Positions 18,095 through 27,388 of a stretch of DNA of 64,000 bases are shown piece by piece. Each line of letters begins with the position of its first letter. The stretch's first letter is position 1. Source of the DNA: Streptomyces bikiniensis. Its GTDB lineage: Bacteria > Actinomycetota > Actinomycetes > Streptomycetales > Streptomycetaceae. The translations under genes and the position numbers were made by a program. The notes under the pieces were generated by a model. That model saw only the letters and a program-made list of their open reading frames with translations, did no database searches and had not been told where the DNA came from. Location of the stretch: assembly GCA_000716465.1 (NCBI GenBank), contig JNWL01000003.1, positions 1 to 64,000 of the forward strand, given 5' to 3'.

Positions 18095-18997
18095 ATGATC
18101 GAAGCGCGGCGGTTGCACATCCTCCGTGCGGTGGCCGACCACCGCACGGTCACGGCGGCGGCCGCCGCGCTCTACCTCACCCCCTCCGCCGTCTCCCAGC
18201 AGCTCGCCGCCCTGGAGCAGGAGACCGGCCACCGCCTGGTCGAGCGGAGCGCCCGGGGCGCGCGCCTCACCCCGGCCGGCGAGATCCTGCTGAGCCACGC
18301 CAACGCCGTCCTGGCCCAGCTGGAGCGCGCCGAGGCCGAACTCGCCGCCTACGGCTCCGGCCAGGCCGGCACCGTCACGGTCGCCGCCTTCGCCACCGGC
18401 ATCGGCCTCGTCGTGGCCCCCGCCCTCACGGCGCTCGCCCGCACCGCGCCCGGCATCCGGGTCCGGGTGCGGGACGCCGAGGGCGACGAGAGCCTGCTCA
18501 TGGTCCTGGACCGGCAGGTGGACGTGGCCGTCGCCGTCGAGTACCGGGGCGCCCCCGGCGAGGACGACGACCGCCTCACCCGCGTGCCGCTCTACGCCGA
18601 GCCCTTCGACGCGGTCCTGCCGCCCGCCCACCCCCTGACGGCCGGCGGGCGGGTCGCGCTCGCCGCCCTCGCCAAGGACGACTGGATCGGGCAGTCCACC
18701 GGCAACCCCTGCCACGACGTCACCGTCCTGGCCTGCGAGTACGCCGGATTCGCCCCCCGCTTCGCGCACGTCTCCGACGACTTCCGCGCCGTCGTCGCCC
18801 TCGCCTCCGCCGCCGCCGGGGTGGCCCTCGTGCCCCGCTCGGCGCTGCGCGGGATGGACCTCACGGACGTCGAGATCCGGCCCGTGGACGGGGTCGCTCC
18901 CACCCGCCGGGTCTTCGCGGCGGTACGGCGCGGAGCCGAGGAGCACCCCCTGATCAGCCCGTTCCTGACGGAACTGCGCACGGCGGCGGCCGACTGA
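18095..18997 (+). CDS. LysR family transcriptional regulator
   Basis: The product is 300 aa, the standard LysR length. The N-terminal winged HTH is clear (RRLHILRAVADHRTVTAAAA, then LTPSAVSQQLAALEQETGHR). The effector domain follows from about residue 88 (GTVTVAAFATGIGLVVAPAL). It lies on the same strand 116 nt after kbl, so it is a candidate regulator of threonine degradation, though LysR genes are usually divergent from their targets. The ligand is unknown. Confidence 0.9.
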   Translation: MIEARRLHILRAVADHRTVTAAAAALYLTPSAVSQQLAALEQETGHRLVERSARGARLTPAGEILLSHANAVLAQLERAEAELAAYGSGQAGTVTVAAFATGIGLVVAPALTALARTAPGIRVRVRDAEGDESLLMVLDRQVDVAVAVEYRGAPGEDDDRLTRVPLYAEPFDAVLPPAHPLTAGGRVALAALAKDDWIGQSTGNPCHDVTVLACEYAGFAPRFAHVSDDFRAVVALASAAAGVALVPRSALRGMDLTDVEIRPVDGVAPTRRVFAAVRRGAEEHPLISPFLTELRTAAAD

Positions 18998-19091
18998 GGA
19001 CCGCCTCCCGTGCGGGGCGGCCGATCGGGGACCGCCCCCGCGTACGGCGGCGGCCGACCGGTCACCCCCGCATCCGGGCCGGACCGCCGGC

Positions 19092-20927
19092 TCAGTCCCC
19101 GGACGCCGTCCACCCCACCGCCTCGACCCGCGCGCCGTCCGCCGGCCGGGCCTCGTCGAACAGCGGCCGGCCGGCGGCGTCGAGGACCCGCAGCCCGTCC
19201 ACGTACACCCCGCGCCCGACGTACCGCGCGTCCGTCGCGTACCGCCACCGCAGCCGTACGGGGACGGCGCCCCGGGCCGCCGCCGGGACCTCGGCCGCGA
19301 GCCGGTGCCAGACGCGTCCGGACCAGCCGCCCACCGCCCCCGCCGGGTGCGGCAGCGGTTCCCCTCCCGGGCGCGCGGTGGTGAACGGCAGCGGCTCCCA
19401 GAGCTCCCCGCCGTCGCGGGAGACCTCCAGGAAGACGGCGTCCGCGTCCGGTTCGGTGTCCCACCACAGCGCGCACTCCAGGCGCGCGGCCCCGGGCACC
19501 GGGGGCAGGGCGAGGGTGGCGGTGGTGCCGCTCGCCATCCCGGAGAACCAGGCCGTCCGCCCCCGGGCGGGCCGTACGGGAACGGCCCTGGCCAGCCGGT
19601 TCGCGGTGGCGACGCGGGGCGCGGAGCCGGAGCGCCAGGAGCGCACCGGGTGCACGGAGTTGCCGAGGACGATCAGGAACGAGTCGGTCGTCGGGTCCAG
19701 GACGAGGCTGGTGCCGGTGAAGCCGGTGTGCCCGGCCGTGCGGGGCGTGGCCATCGCGCCCATGTACCAGTGCTGGTGCAGCTCGAAGCCGAGCCCGTGC
19801 GCGTCGCCGGGGAAGGCGGTGTTGAAGTCGGTGAACATCAGCTCCACCGACGCGGGGGAGAGGATGCGGGCCCGGCCGTACGCCCCGCCGTTGAGCAGGG
19901 CGCGGGCGAGGATCGCCAGGTCCCAGGCGCGCGAGAAGATCCCGGCGTGCCCGGCGACCCCGCCGAGCGCGTACGCGTTCTCGTCGTGGACCTCGCCCCA
20001 CACCATCCCCCGGTCCAGACCCGACCAGGGCGGCCGGGCGTCCTCGGTGGCGGCGATGTCGGGCCGCCAGGACGGCGGGGGGTTGAAGCGCGTGCGGTGC
20101 ATCCCGAGCGGAGCGGTGATCTCGTCGTGGAGCAGGACGTCCAGAGTGCGACCGGTGATCTCCTCCAGGACCAACTGGAGCGTGATCAGGTTGAGATCGG
20201 AGTAGAGGTACGCGGACCCCGGCGGGTTCGCGGGCTTCTCCTCCCAGAGCAGCCGCAGCTTCCCCTCCCGCGTCGGCTCCCGGTAGAGCGGGATCCAGGA
20301 CCGGAAGCCGGAGGTGTGGGTGAGCAGGTGGCGCACCGTCACGTCCCGTTTCCCGCCGCCGCCGAACTCCGGCAGGTACGCCGTGACCCTCGCCTCCAGG
20401 TCGAGCGCCCCGCGCTCGATCTGCTGCACGGCCAGGATCGAGGTGAACAGCTTGGAGACCGAGGCCAGGTCGAAGACGGTGTCCACGGTCGTCGGCCGCT
20501 GCCGCTCCGGCGGCAGTTCGACGCCGGTGCCGGTCTTCTCGTCGTACGCGGAGTAGCGCACGGCCGAGCCGATCGCCCGGTGCAGGGCCACGGTCCCGCC
20601 GCGCCCGGCGAGGAGCACGGCGCCCGCGTACCAGGGGTGTGCGGGGGAGGGCGCGAGGAACGCCTCGGCCTCCGCCACCAGTCCGTCCAGGTGCGGGGCG
20701 AGCAGCCCGGCCCGCGCGGCCGGCCCGCGCCGCAGGGTGGTGGTCCGCCGCGCGGGGATCCCGGTCCCCGGGCCGCCTCCTGACCCGCTTTCGGCTCCCG
20801 CCGCGAGACCGGCGCCCGGCGCCGCACCGATCACCACCGCTCCTCCGAGGGCCAGCAGCCCGCCGCCGAACGCGCGCCGGGTCGAACGTCCTTGTCTCGT
20901 CGCATCCTCCGTCATGCCCACTGTCAT
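19092..20927 (-). CDS. secreted serine hydrolase (class C beta-lactamase/esterase fold) with C-terminal beta domain
   Basis: The protein is about 611 aa. A Tat-like signal (RSTRRAFGGGLLALGGAVV, about 14-32) precedes the catalytic domain (about 75-430), which has the S-x-x-K motif SVSK (Ser156, Lys159), the Y-S-D motif (Tyr242) and HTGFTG in place of KTG. This pattern is seen in beta-lactamase-related esterases, D-aminopeptidases and NagZ-linked amidases. The last 150 residues form a predicted beta-sandwich (LECALWWDTEPDADAVFLEV). Starts at 20927 and 20915 are both plausible. The substrate is unknown. It is divergent from a MarR gene. Confidence 0.85.
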   Translation of the reverse strand: MTVGMTEDATRQGRSTRRAFGGGLLALGGAVVIGAAPGAGLAAGAESGSGGGPGTGIPARRTTTLRRGPAARAGLLAPHLDGLVAEAEAFLAPSPAHPWYAGAVLLAGRGGTVALHRAIGSAVRYSAYDEKTGTGVELPPERQRPTTVDTVFDLASVSKLFTSILAVQQIERGALDLEARVTAYLPEFGGGGKRDVTVRHLLTHTSGFRSWIPLYREPTREGKLRLLWEEKPANPPGSAYLYSDLNLITLQLVLEEITGRTLDVLLHDEITAPLGMHRTRFNPPPSWRPDIAATEDARPPWSGLDRGMVWGEVHDENAYALGGVAGHAGIFSRAWDLAILARALLNGGAYGRARILSPASVELMFTDFNTAFPGDAHGLGFELHQHWYMGAMATPRTAGHTGFTGTSLVLDPTTDSFLIVLGNSVHPVRSWRSGSAPRVATANRLARAVPVRPARGRTAWFSGMASGTTATLALPPVPGAARLECALWWDTEPDADAVFLEVSRDGGELWEPLPFTTARPGGEPLPHPAGAVGGWSGRVWHRLAAEVPAAARGAVPVRLRWRYATDARYVGRGVYVDGLRVLDAAGRPLFDEARPADGARVEAVGWTASGD

Positions 20928-21002
20928 CCCACCGGCGCCCGCCGCCAAACGGATCTTCCCGGATCGAACGGCCCTTCCGGTAACATCGGCCGTAAAGATC
21001 TC

Positions 21003-21019
21003 TTTGCTTTCAAAGCAAA
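21003..21019. promoter_or_regulatory. MarR-type palindromic operator
   Basis: TTTGCTTTCAAAGCAAA has perfect 8-bp arms around one central C. It lies 39 nt before the MarR start and just after TAAAGAT, a possible -10. MarR proteins usually bind such 16-18 bp palindromes in their own promoters, so it is most likely an autoregulatory site. Confidence 0.7.
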
Positions 21020-21058
21020 ATGAAGAGTTTGAAACAGAAACGAAAGGGGAAGCGCGCG

Positions 21059-21538
21059 ATGCAGAACACCCATGAGGAGGACGAGGACCCCGGACCGGAA
21101 CTGGACGAGGCCGTGCGCACGCTGCTGCTGCTGATGCCTCGGACGGTCACACGGGTCAAGCGCGTCAGGATCCCCGAGGACCTGCAGTCGCTCACCCTCG
21201 CCCCCCGCCACCTCTCCCTCCTCGCGCACCTCCTCTTCGACGGGCCGCTGAGCGTCAACGAGCTCGCCGCCCATCTGGAGGTCGCCCCCACCACCGCCAG
21301 CCTGATGGTGGGGGACCTGGCGAAGAAGGGCGTCCTGGAGCGGGCCGAGGACCCCGTCGACCGCAGGCGCAAGATCGTGTCGATCTCCGAGCGGTACCGG
21401 CCCGCCATCGACGGCTGGCTCGGGCGCAGTGCCGACGCCTGGCGTGCGGCCCTGGCCCCGCTCGACGCGCGGGAGCGACGGATGTTCGTCGAGACCCTCG
21501 CCGCGTACGAGCGCGGCCTCACCGAACCCCTGGAATAA
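21059..21538 (+). CDS. MarR family transcriptional regulator
   Basis: The product is 159 aa. The winged HTH is evident: LTLAPRHLSLLAHLLFDGPL, SVNELAAHLEVAPTTASLMVGDLAKKG as the recognition region, then the wing ERAEDPVDRRRKIVSIS with the conserved DxRR. AGGGGAA lies before the ATG at 21059, whereas the longer in-frame start at 21020 overlaps the operator. It is divergent from the serine hydrolase and 42 nt before the Ca2+/H+ antiporter gene, either of which may be a target. Confidence 0.88.
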   Translation: MQNTHEEDEDPGPELDEAVRTLLLLMPRTVTRVKRVRIPEDLQSLTLAPRHLSLLAHLLFDGPLSVNELAAHLEVAPTTASLMVGDLAKKGVLERAEDPVDRRRKIVSISERYRPAIDGWLGRSADAWRAALAPLDARERRMFVETLAAYERGLTEPLE

Positions 21539-21580
21539 CCGAAATCGGGCGAAAGCCCCCTTTGTGGCAGGATGCGGATC

Positions 21581-22678
21581 ATGAGTTCGAGCACGGTGGC
21601 AATGACACGTCAGTGGACCACCTGGGGACCGGTGGTGGCGGCGCTCGCCCTGGGTGCGGCCTGGGGGCGCGACCTCCCCGGCTTCGTCGTGGGGCTCATC
21701 GCGCTCTGCCTCCTCGCGGCGGTCCTCGCGGCGGTCCACCACGCCGAGGTGATCGCCCACCGCGTCGGCGAACCCTTCGGCTCGCTCGTCCTCGCCGTGG
21801 CCGTCACCGTCATCGAAGTCGGACTCATCGTCACCCTGATGGCGGGAGGCGGCGAGAAGACCTCGACCTACGCCCGCGACACCGTCTTCGCCGCCGTCAT
21901 GATCACCTGCAACGGCATCGTCGGCCTCTCCCTGCTCGTCGGCGCGCTCCGCAACCGCGTCGCCGTCTTCAACGCCGAGGGCTCCGGCGGCGCGCTCGCC
22001 ATCGTCTGCACCCTCGCCACGATGACGCTGGTCCTGCCGACCTTCACCACGAGCCACTCCGGCCCCGAGTTCTCCGGCGTCCAGCTCGTCTTCGCCGCCG
22101 TCGCCTCCCTCTTCCTGTACGCCGTGTTCGTCGGCGTCCAGACGGTCCGGCACCGCGACTACTTCCTCCCCGTGCCGCGCCCCGGCCACGAGTCCGAGGA
22201 CGAGCACGCCCCCCCGCCGGGCGACCGCGAGGCCTGGACCAGCCTCGGCCTGCTCCTCCTCGCCCTCGTCGCCGTCGTCGGCAACGCCAAGCTGATCTCG
22301 CCCACCATCGAGGACGGCGTCGAGTCGGCCGGCCTGCCCAAAGCGGTCGTCGGCGTCGTCATCGCCCTGATGGTCCTGCTCCCCGAGACCCTCGCCGCCG
22401 TCCGCGCGGCCCGCCGGGACAGGATGCAGACCAGCCTCAACCTCGCCTACGGCTCCGCGATCGCCAGCATCGGCCTGACCATCCCGGCGATCGCGCTCGC
22501 CTCGATCTGGCTGTCCGGGCCCCTGGTGCTCGGCCTGGGCCCCCTCCACCTGGTCCTGCTCGCCCTCACCGGCGTGGTGAGCGCCCTGACCGTGGTGCCC
22601 GGACGGGCCACGCTCCTCCAGGGCGGCGTCCACCTCTCGATCTTCGCCGCCTTCGTGTTCCTGTCGTTCAGCCCCTGA
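21581..22678 (+). CDS. calcium/proton antiporter, CaCA family (ChaA-like)
   Basis: The product is about 365 aa with roughly eleven helices. The two alpha-repeats of the CaCA superfamily are visible: AEVIAHRVGEPFGSLVLAVA with VTVIEVGLIVTLM in the first half, and VIALMVLLPETLAAVRAARR with SLNLAYGSAIASIGLTIP in the second. The conserved acidic residues lie within membrane segments. A charged cytosolic loop (about 205-225) divides the halves. It should export Ca2+ (or Na+/K+) in exchange for protons. ATG 21581 has AGGA 8 nt before it; ATG 21572 is an in-frame alternative. It may be co-transcribed with the MarR gene 42 nt upstream. Confidence 0.88.
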   Translation: MSSSTVAMTRQWTTWGPVVAALALGAAWGRDLPGFVVGLIALCLLAAVLAAVHHAEVIAHRVGEPFGSLVLAVAVTVIEVGLIVTLMAGGGEKTSTYARDTVFAAVMITCNGIVGLSLLVGALRNRVAVFNAEGSGGALAIVCTLATMTLVLPTFTTSHSGPEFSGVQLVFAAVASLFLYAVFVGVQTVRHRDYFLPVPRPGHESEDEHAPPPGDREAWTSLGLLLLALVAVVGNAKLISPTIEDGVESAGLPKAVVGVVIALMVLLPETLAAVRAARRDRMQTSLNLAYGSAIASIGLTIPAIALASIWLSGPLVLGLGPLHLVLLALTGVVSALTVVPGRATLLQGGVHLSIFAAFVFLSFSP

Positions 22679-22977
22679 CGGCCCCTCTCCTCTCGCCCGA
22701 CAGCAGCGAGCCGAGGCCGGAAAGGCGTACCGGACCGGCCGCGGGCTCGGCGCAAGCCCCGCGGCCGTCTCCGCGTCAGCCTCGGAGGGGAAGTGCCGGA
22801 CCGATCCGGATGACGGTGGGCGAACGGCCGTATCCCCCGGCACCGGTGATCCGTTCACCGCTTGTCGGCCTCATCCCGTCCTTCCGGAGTCGCGTCCATG
22901 TGCACCAGCCCCGTCCCGGCCCTCACGGGCCCGGACACCCCGCTCGAAGCAAGGGACCTCCGGAGCGGGAGGCGGAG

Positions 22978-24612
22978 GTGAGCCGGGGCGTTCTGGTGGG
23001 GCGTCCGCTGGCGGCGGGCCCGGTGGCGAGCGCGTACGACGCGGTGGTGATCGGGTCCGGGGCGGGCGGGCTGACGACGGCGGTCTGTCTGGCCCGGCAG
23101 GGGCGACGGGTGGCGGTGTTCGAGCAGCACTACACCGCGGGCGGTTACACCCACGCCTATCGGCGGCGCGGCTGGGAGTGGGACGTCGGCATCCACTACG
23201 TCGGCCAGCTCGGACGGCGCGAACCGGTCAGGGTGGTGTCGGACTACCTGACCGGCGGTGCCCTGCGCTGGACCCCGGTGGGGGACCCCTACGACGAGTA
23301 CCGGCTGGCGGAGGAGGTGCACTGGGCGCCCGTCGGCTTCTCCGCCTACCGGACCTCCCTGATCGAGCGCTTTCCGGCCGAGCGGGCGGGGATCGAGGCG
23401 CTGTTCCGGTTGATCGGACGGTGCCGCGCGGTGCTGCCCGCGCTGGCCCTGGGACGCCTTTCGGGTCCGGTGGTGCGGCGGTCGGCCCGTCTGCTGCGGG
23501 CGGCGGCCGTCCCGCCCCGAGCCCTGCGGCCGGCCCGGGAGGTGGTGGCGGAGCTGGTCCGTGACGAGCGGTTGCGGCAGGCGTTGCTCACGCGGAGCGC
23601 ACTGCTCCTGGCCGACTCCACCGCCCGGCTGCCGTTCTTCCTGCTCGCGGTGCTGTTCGAACACTTCCGGACCGGCGCCTGGTACCCGGTGGGCGGCAGC
23701 GCCGCCATCGCCCGCGCGATGCTCGACCCGATCCGTGCCGCGGGCGGCGAGGTCTTCGTGCGCGCGCCGGTCGCCCGGATCACACTGGACGGGACACGGG
23801 CGACGGGCGTCGTCCTGGCGGACGGCACCCGTGTCCACGCCCCCGTGGTGGTCAGCGCGGCAGGGGCCCACCACACCTACCGCACCCTGCTGCCCGACCC
23901 GTCCGCCGCCGGTGCGGACCGGCTGGAGGGCATGCGGCGCGGGTCCCCCTTCGTGGTGCTCTTCGTCGGCCTCGACGGCGACCCGGAGGAACTGGGCCTG
24001 CCCCGGCACAACCTGATGGCCACCGACGGCGACTGCGACACCTTCTTCGACGGCGTCGGCGGACGCACCAGCGGCCACTTCTTCTCCTTCTCCTGCGCCA
24101 AGGATCCGACCTGGGCCACGCGGCACCCCGGCCGGTCGACCGGTGAGATCCTCACCTACGTGCACCCGGAGCTGTTCGCCCCCTTCCGCGGTTCCGGCCC
24201 GCGCGACCGGGATCCGGCCTACCTCGCGCTGAAGGCCGACCTCACGGCGGAACTCCTCGAACAGCTCCACCGCCGACTGCCGCGCACCAGGGGCCGGGTG
24301 GCCTACCACGAGCTCGGCACCCCCCTCACCGCCGAGCACTTCACCCGCTGGCCCGGCGGCAGCCTCTACGGCCTCGCCAAGGACGTCGCCGCCTTCGGCG
24401 ACGGCCACCGGCCCGGCCTCGCGGACTGGCTGCGGCCGCGCACCGAGATCCACGGCCTGTACCTCTCGGGCCAGGACTGCCTCGCCGGCGGCTTCCTCGG
24501 CGCGGTCACCGGCGGCCTGCTCGCCGCCCACGAAGCCCTCGACCGCACCGGCCGGGCACGCCTGTGGACGGGACTCCTCAAACACGCCGTCCGGCCACCC
24601 TCGCCCCGGTGA
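22978..24612 (+). CDS. retinol saturase/phytoene desaturase-like FAD oxidoreductase
   Basis: The product is 544 aa. It opens with the FAD-binding motif VVIGSGAGGLTTAVCLARQG, followed by EQHYTAGGYTHAYRRRGWEWDVGIHYVG, a motif characteristic of all-trans-retinol 13,14-reductase-like proteins. It ends with GLYLSGQDCLAGGFLGAVTGG, the C-terminal FAD contact. It may saturate or desaturate a lipid; the substrate is unknown. GTG at 22978 has GGGAGGCGGAG just before it. Base composition is slightly less biased than the neighbours. It is followed by an acyl-CoA ligase gene. Confidence 0.82.
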   Translation: MSRGVLVGRPLAAGPVASAYDAVVIGSGAGGLTTAVCLARQGRRVAVFEQHYTAGGYTHAYRRRGWEWDVGIHYVGQLGRREPVRVVSDYLTGGALRWTPVGDPYDEYRLAEEVHWAPVGFSAYRTSLIERFPAERAGIEALFRLIGRCRAVLPALALGRLSGPVVRRSARLLRAAAVPPRALRPAREVVAELVRDERLRQALLTRSALLLADSTARLPFFLLAVLFEHFRTGAWYPVGGSAAIARAMLDPIRAAGGEVFVRAPVARITLDGTRATGVVLADGTRVHAPVVVSAAGAHHTYRTLLPDPSAAGADRLEGMRRGSPFVVLFVGLDGDPEELGLPRHNLMATDGDCDTFFDGVGGRTSGHFFSFSCAKDPTWATRHPGRSTGEILTYVHPELFAPFRGSGPRDRDPAYLALKADLTAELLEQLHRRLPRTRGRVAYHELGTPLTAEHFTRWPGGSLYGLAKDVAAFGDGHRPGLADWLRPRTEIHGLYLSGQDCLAGGFLGAVTGGLLAAHEALDRTGRARLWTGLLKHAVRPPSPR

Positions 24613-24718
24613 CGGTGGAGCACCGCGGACCGGACCACGCACCGGCCGGGCGACGCCCTGCCGACCTCCCGGACGGTGTCCGGACCCGGGCATGGCCGCC
24701 GCGCCGCACAGTACTTGA

Positions 24719-24730
24719 CCTCACGTGAGG
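24719..24730 (+). promoter_or_regulatory. palindromic operator and promoter of the acyl-CoA ligase gene
   Basis: CCTCACGTGAGG is a perfect 12-bp palindrome that begins inside a -35 box TTGACC (24715-24720). A weak -10 (GAGGAT, 24739-24744) is 18 nt further on, which would put the transcript start at the ATG. Palindromes just downstream of TTGACC are typical of MerR- or TetR-type control. Confidence 0.5.
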
Positions 24731-24750
24731 CGCGCGCGGAGGATCGCGCC

Positions 24751-26292
24751 ATGAGCCGACTCCTCAGCCGCACCGTCGACGGCGTCCTGCGCGCGAGCGC
24801 CCGGCGCGTCCCCGACCGGACCGCCCTGCGGTACGCCGACCGGAGCTGGACGTACGCGGAGCTGGACGCCGCCGTCTCCACCGCCGCCGCCGTCCTGCGG
24901 GAGGCCCACCACGGCATCGGCCTTCCGGAGTACGCCCGGGTCGCCGCCTACGGCCACAACTCGGACGCGTACCTCATCGCGTTCCTGGCGTGCGCCCGGG
25001 CCGGCCTGATCCACGTGCCGGTCAACCACCACCTGACCGGCGACGACCTCGCGTACGTCCTGGAGCAGTCGGACAGCTCGCTCGTCCTCGCCGACCCCGC
25101 CCTCGCGGACCGGATCCCGGCCGGTTTCCCCGTCAAGCCGCTGCGCGACGCGCCCGGTTCCCTGCTCGACGCGCTCGCCGAACCGGAGACGTACGAGACC
25201 GACCGCGACGCCCGCGACCTCGCCCAGCTGCTCTACACCTCGGGCACCACCGCCCTGCCCAAGGGCGCGATGATGACCCACCTCGCCCTGGCCCACGCGT
25301 ACGCGAGCGCCGTCGAGGCCCTCGACCTGCACGAGGACGACCGGCCCGTGCACGCCCTGCCGCTCTACCACTCGGCCCAGATGCACGTCTTCCTGCTGCC
25401 CTACCTCGCCGTCGGCGCCGAGAACACCCTCGTCGACGGACCCGACCCGGCCGTCCTGTTCGACCTGGTCGAGGCGGGCCGCGCCGACAGCCTGTTCGCC
25501 CCGCCGACGGTCTGGATCGCACTGGCCGGCCATCCGGAGTTCGCCACCCGCGACCTCTCCGCGCTCCGCAAGGCCTACTACGGGGCCTCGATCATGCCCG
25601 TGCCCGTCCTGGAGCGCCTGCGCGCCCGGCTGCCGGAGCTGCGCTTCTACAACTGCTTCGGCCAGTCCGAGATCGGCCCGCTCGCCACCGTCCTCGGCCC
25701 CGACGAGCACGAGGGCCGGATGGACTCGTGCGGCCGCCCGGTCCGCCACGTCGAGGCCCGGGTCGTGGACGAGAACGGCGACGACGTCCCCGACGGCACC
25801 CCCGGCGAGATCGTCTACCGCTCGCCCCAGCTGTGCAAGGGGTACTGGAACAAGCCCGAGGAGACCAGGGCGGCCTTCCGGAAGGGCTGGTTCCACTCGG
25901 GCGACCTCGCGGTCCGCGACGCCGAGGGCTACTACACGATCGTCGACCGGGTGAAGGACGTCATCAACTCCGGTGGCGTCCTGGTCGCCTCCCGCCAGGT
26001 CGAGGACGCCCTCTACACCCACCCGGGGGTCGCCGAGGCGGCCGTGATCGGCCTCCCCGACGAGCGCTGGGTCGAGGCGGTCACCGCCGTGGTCGTCCCG
26101 CGCGGCGAGGTCACCGAGACCGAACTCCTCGCCCACGCCCGCGAGAAGCTCCCCCGCTTCAAGGCCCCCAAGCGCGTCCACTTCCTCCCCGAACTGCCCC
26201 GCAACGCGAGCGGCAAGATCCTCAAGCGCGAACTGAGGGACCGGTTCGCGAAGGCCTGGGACGGCCCTCCGGGAGGCGTCGGAGCACGGTGA
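24751..26292 (+). CDS. acyl-CoA synthetase (AMP-binding, FadD-like)
   Basis: The product is 513 aa. It activates a carboxylic acid with ATP to an acyl-adenylate and then the CoA thioester. Adenylation motifs are LLYTSGTTALPKGAMMTH (A3; Ala replaces the usual second Gly), YNCFGQSEIGPLA (A5), GWFHSGDLAVRDAEGYYTIVDR (A7-A8) and NASGKILKREL with the A10 Lys. ATG 24751 follows GAGGATCGCGCC. The chain-length range cannot be read from sequence. It ends 78 nt from the convergent SnoaL-like gene. Confidence 0.9.
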   Translation: MSRLLSRTVDGVLRASARRVPDRTALRYADRSWTYAELDAAVSTAAAVLREAHHGIGLPEYARVAAYGHNSDAYLIAFLACARAGLIHVPVNHHLTGDDLAYVLEQSDSSLVLADPALADRIPAGFPVKPLRDAPGSLLDALAEPETYETDRDARDLAQLLYTSGTTALPKGAMMTHLALAHAYASAVEALDLHEDDRPVHALPLYHSAQMHVFLLPYLAVGAENTLVDGPDPAVLFDLVEAGRADSLFAPPTVWIALAGHPEFATRDLSALRKAYYGASIMPVPVLERLRARLPELRFYNCFGQSEIGPLATVLGPDEHEGRMDSCGRPVRHVEARVVDENGDDVPDGTPGEIVYRSPQLCKGYWNKPEETRAAFRKGWFHSGDLAVRDAEGYYTIVDRVKDVINSGGVLVASRQVEDALYTHPGVAEAAVIGLPDERWVEAVTAVVVPRGEVTETELLAHAREKLPRFKAPKRVHFLPELPRNASGKILKRELRDRFAKAWDGPPGGVGAR

Positions 26293-26302
26293 GCGGCACG
26301 GG

Positions 26303-26336
26303 CCCGAACGGATCGGCGAACGTTGCCCCGTTCGGG
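26303..26336. terminator. hairpin between convergent genes
   Basis: CCCGAACGG and CCGTTCGGG form a 9-bp stem around a 16-nt loop, 10 nt after the acyl-CoA synthetase stop and 34 nt from the end of the opposing SnoaL-like gene. It has no U-tract. Confidence 0.45.
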
Positions 26337-26370
26337 TCTCCGGCGCGTCCACCGCGACCGACGCGGCCCG

Positions 26371-26772
26371 TCAGGGGCCCAGGTCGGGGAAGGAGTGGTG
26401 CTCGTGCGCGACCACCCAGCGGCCCGCCTCCTTGCGCAGGCCGAGGGTGAGCCGCAGCCGGAAACCGGGGCGGGCCGCGAGCTCCTCCTCGGTGCCGCAC
26501 CGCACGAGCGCGTGGGCGAAGGCGACGTCCCCGCCCGCGGTGACCTCCAGCTCCTCGACGTCGAAGACGGCTCCGCCGGCCTGCCACTCGAAGAACGCCG
26601 GCCAGACCTCCCGGTAGGCGTCGATGCCCCGCACGCCCTCGCAGGGAGGCGGAACGTCGAACATCACGATGTCCTCGGCGTGGTCCTCCACCACCGCGTG
26701 GAGATGCCCCAGGTGCACCGCCCGGGCCCACCGTTCGACGAGCGCGCGGACCTGCTCGGCGTCGTTTCCCAT
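26371..26772 (-). CDS. SnoaL/DUF4440-like NTF2-fold protein
   Basis: The product is 133 aa. The NTF2-like layout is visible: N-terminal helix VRALVERWARAVHLGHLHAV, then DHAEDIVMFDVPPP, GVRGIDAYREVWPAFFEW, and strands ending in GRWVVAHEHHSFP. Such proteins act as small isomerases, hydrolases or stress proteins (YybH/SgcJ type). The active-site residues cannot be assigned. It lies downstream of a MarR gene on the same strand (119 nt gap). Confidence 0.8.
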   Translation of the reverse strand: MGNDAEQVRALVERWARAVHLGHLHAVVEDHAEDIVMFDVPPPCEGVRGIDAYREVWPAFFEWQAGGAVFDVEELEVTAGGDVAFAHALVRCGTEEELAARPGFRLRLTLGLRKEAGRWVVAHEHHSFPDLGP

Positions 26773-26891
26773 GGTCCTCCGGTCCTTCCGCTCGGGGCGC
26801 CGCCCTCCGGCGGTGCGGTTCGGCACGCGGTCCCATGGTGCCGCGGTCCCGGAACCACGCGGGTGTTCCGCGCCGGGAGCCCGGTGGTTCC

Positions 26892-27359
26892 TCACTCCGG
26901 GCGCGTCCTCCCGGTCGACTCCAGGACCGAGGCCAGGAAGCGGCGTACGGTCTCCAGCTCGTCCGGCCCGAACCCCTCCGCGACCGCCACCACCCCGCCG
27001 ATGACCGGCCCGAAGAAGGCCCGTCCCAGCTCCACGGCCTTCTCCTCCACCCGGAGGAGGACGCGCCGCCGGTCCTCGGCGTCCCGCTCCCGCCGGACGA
27101 GCCCGAGCCGTTCGAGCCGGTCCACCAGGGCGGTGGTCCCCGCGGAGTTCAGCCGCAGCCGCTCGCCGAGCCATCCGGGCGTGGCCCGGGTGCCGTCCCG
27201 TGCCGCGTCCAGCAGATGGATCAGCGCCCGTACGTCGGTGGGGTGCAGCCCCTCGCGCGCGGCGAACCCGGCGCCGAGCAGGTCGAATTCGATGGTGACC
27301 GCCCGCAGCAGGTGCACCAGCCGCATCGCCGGACTTCGGTCCTCCACCCGTACCCCCAC
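26892..27359 (-). CDS. MarR family transcriptional regulator
   Basis: The product is up to 155 aa. The MarR wHTH is clear: GLHPTDVRALIHLLDAA, then GWLGERLRLNSAGTTALVDRLERLGLVRRE and the wing DAEDRRRVLLRVEEKA. GTG 27359 is used; ATG 27326 would remove 11 residues. It is divergent from an alpha/beta hydrolase across 70 bp holding a large inverted repeat, so it probably controls itself and the hydrolase. Confidence 0.85.
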   Translation of the reverse strand: MGVRVEDRSPAMRLVHLLRAVTIEFDLLGAGFAAREGLHPTDVRALIHLLDAARDGTRATPGWLGERLRLNSAGTTALVDRLERLGLVRRERDAEDRRRVLLRVEEKAVELGRAFFGPVIGGVVAVAEGFGPDELETVRRFLASVLESTGRTRPE

Positions 27360-27388
27360 GTCCTCGTGTGCGTGAACCCCTGCGTACT

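Noticed and set aside
22810..22977. Upstream ATG at 22810 as start of the retinol-saturase-like gene
   Set aside because: The extra 56 residues are Pro/Arg/His-rich and unlike the family; GTG 22978 has a strong RBS.
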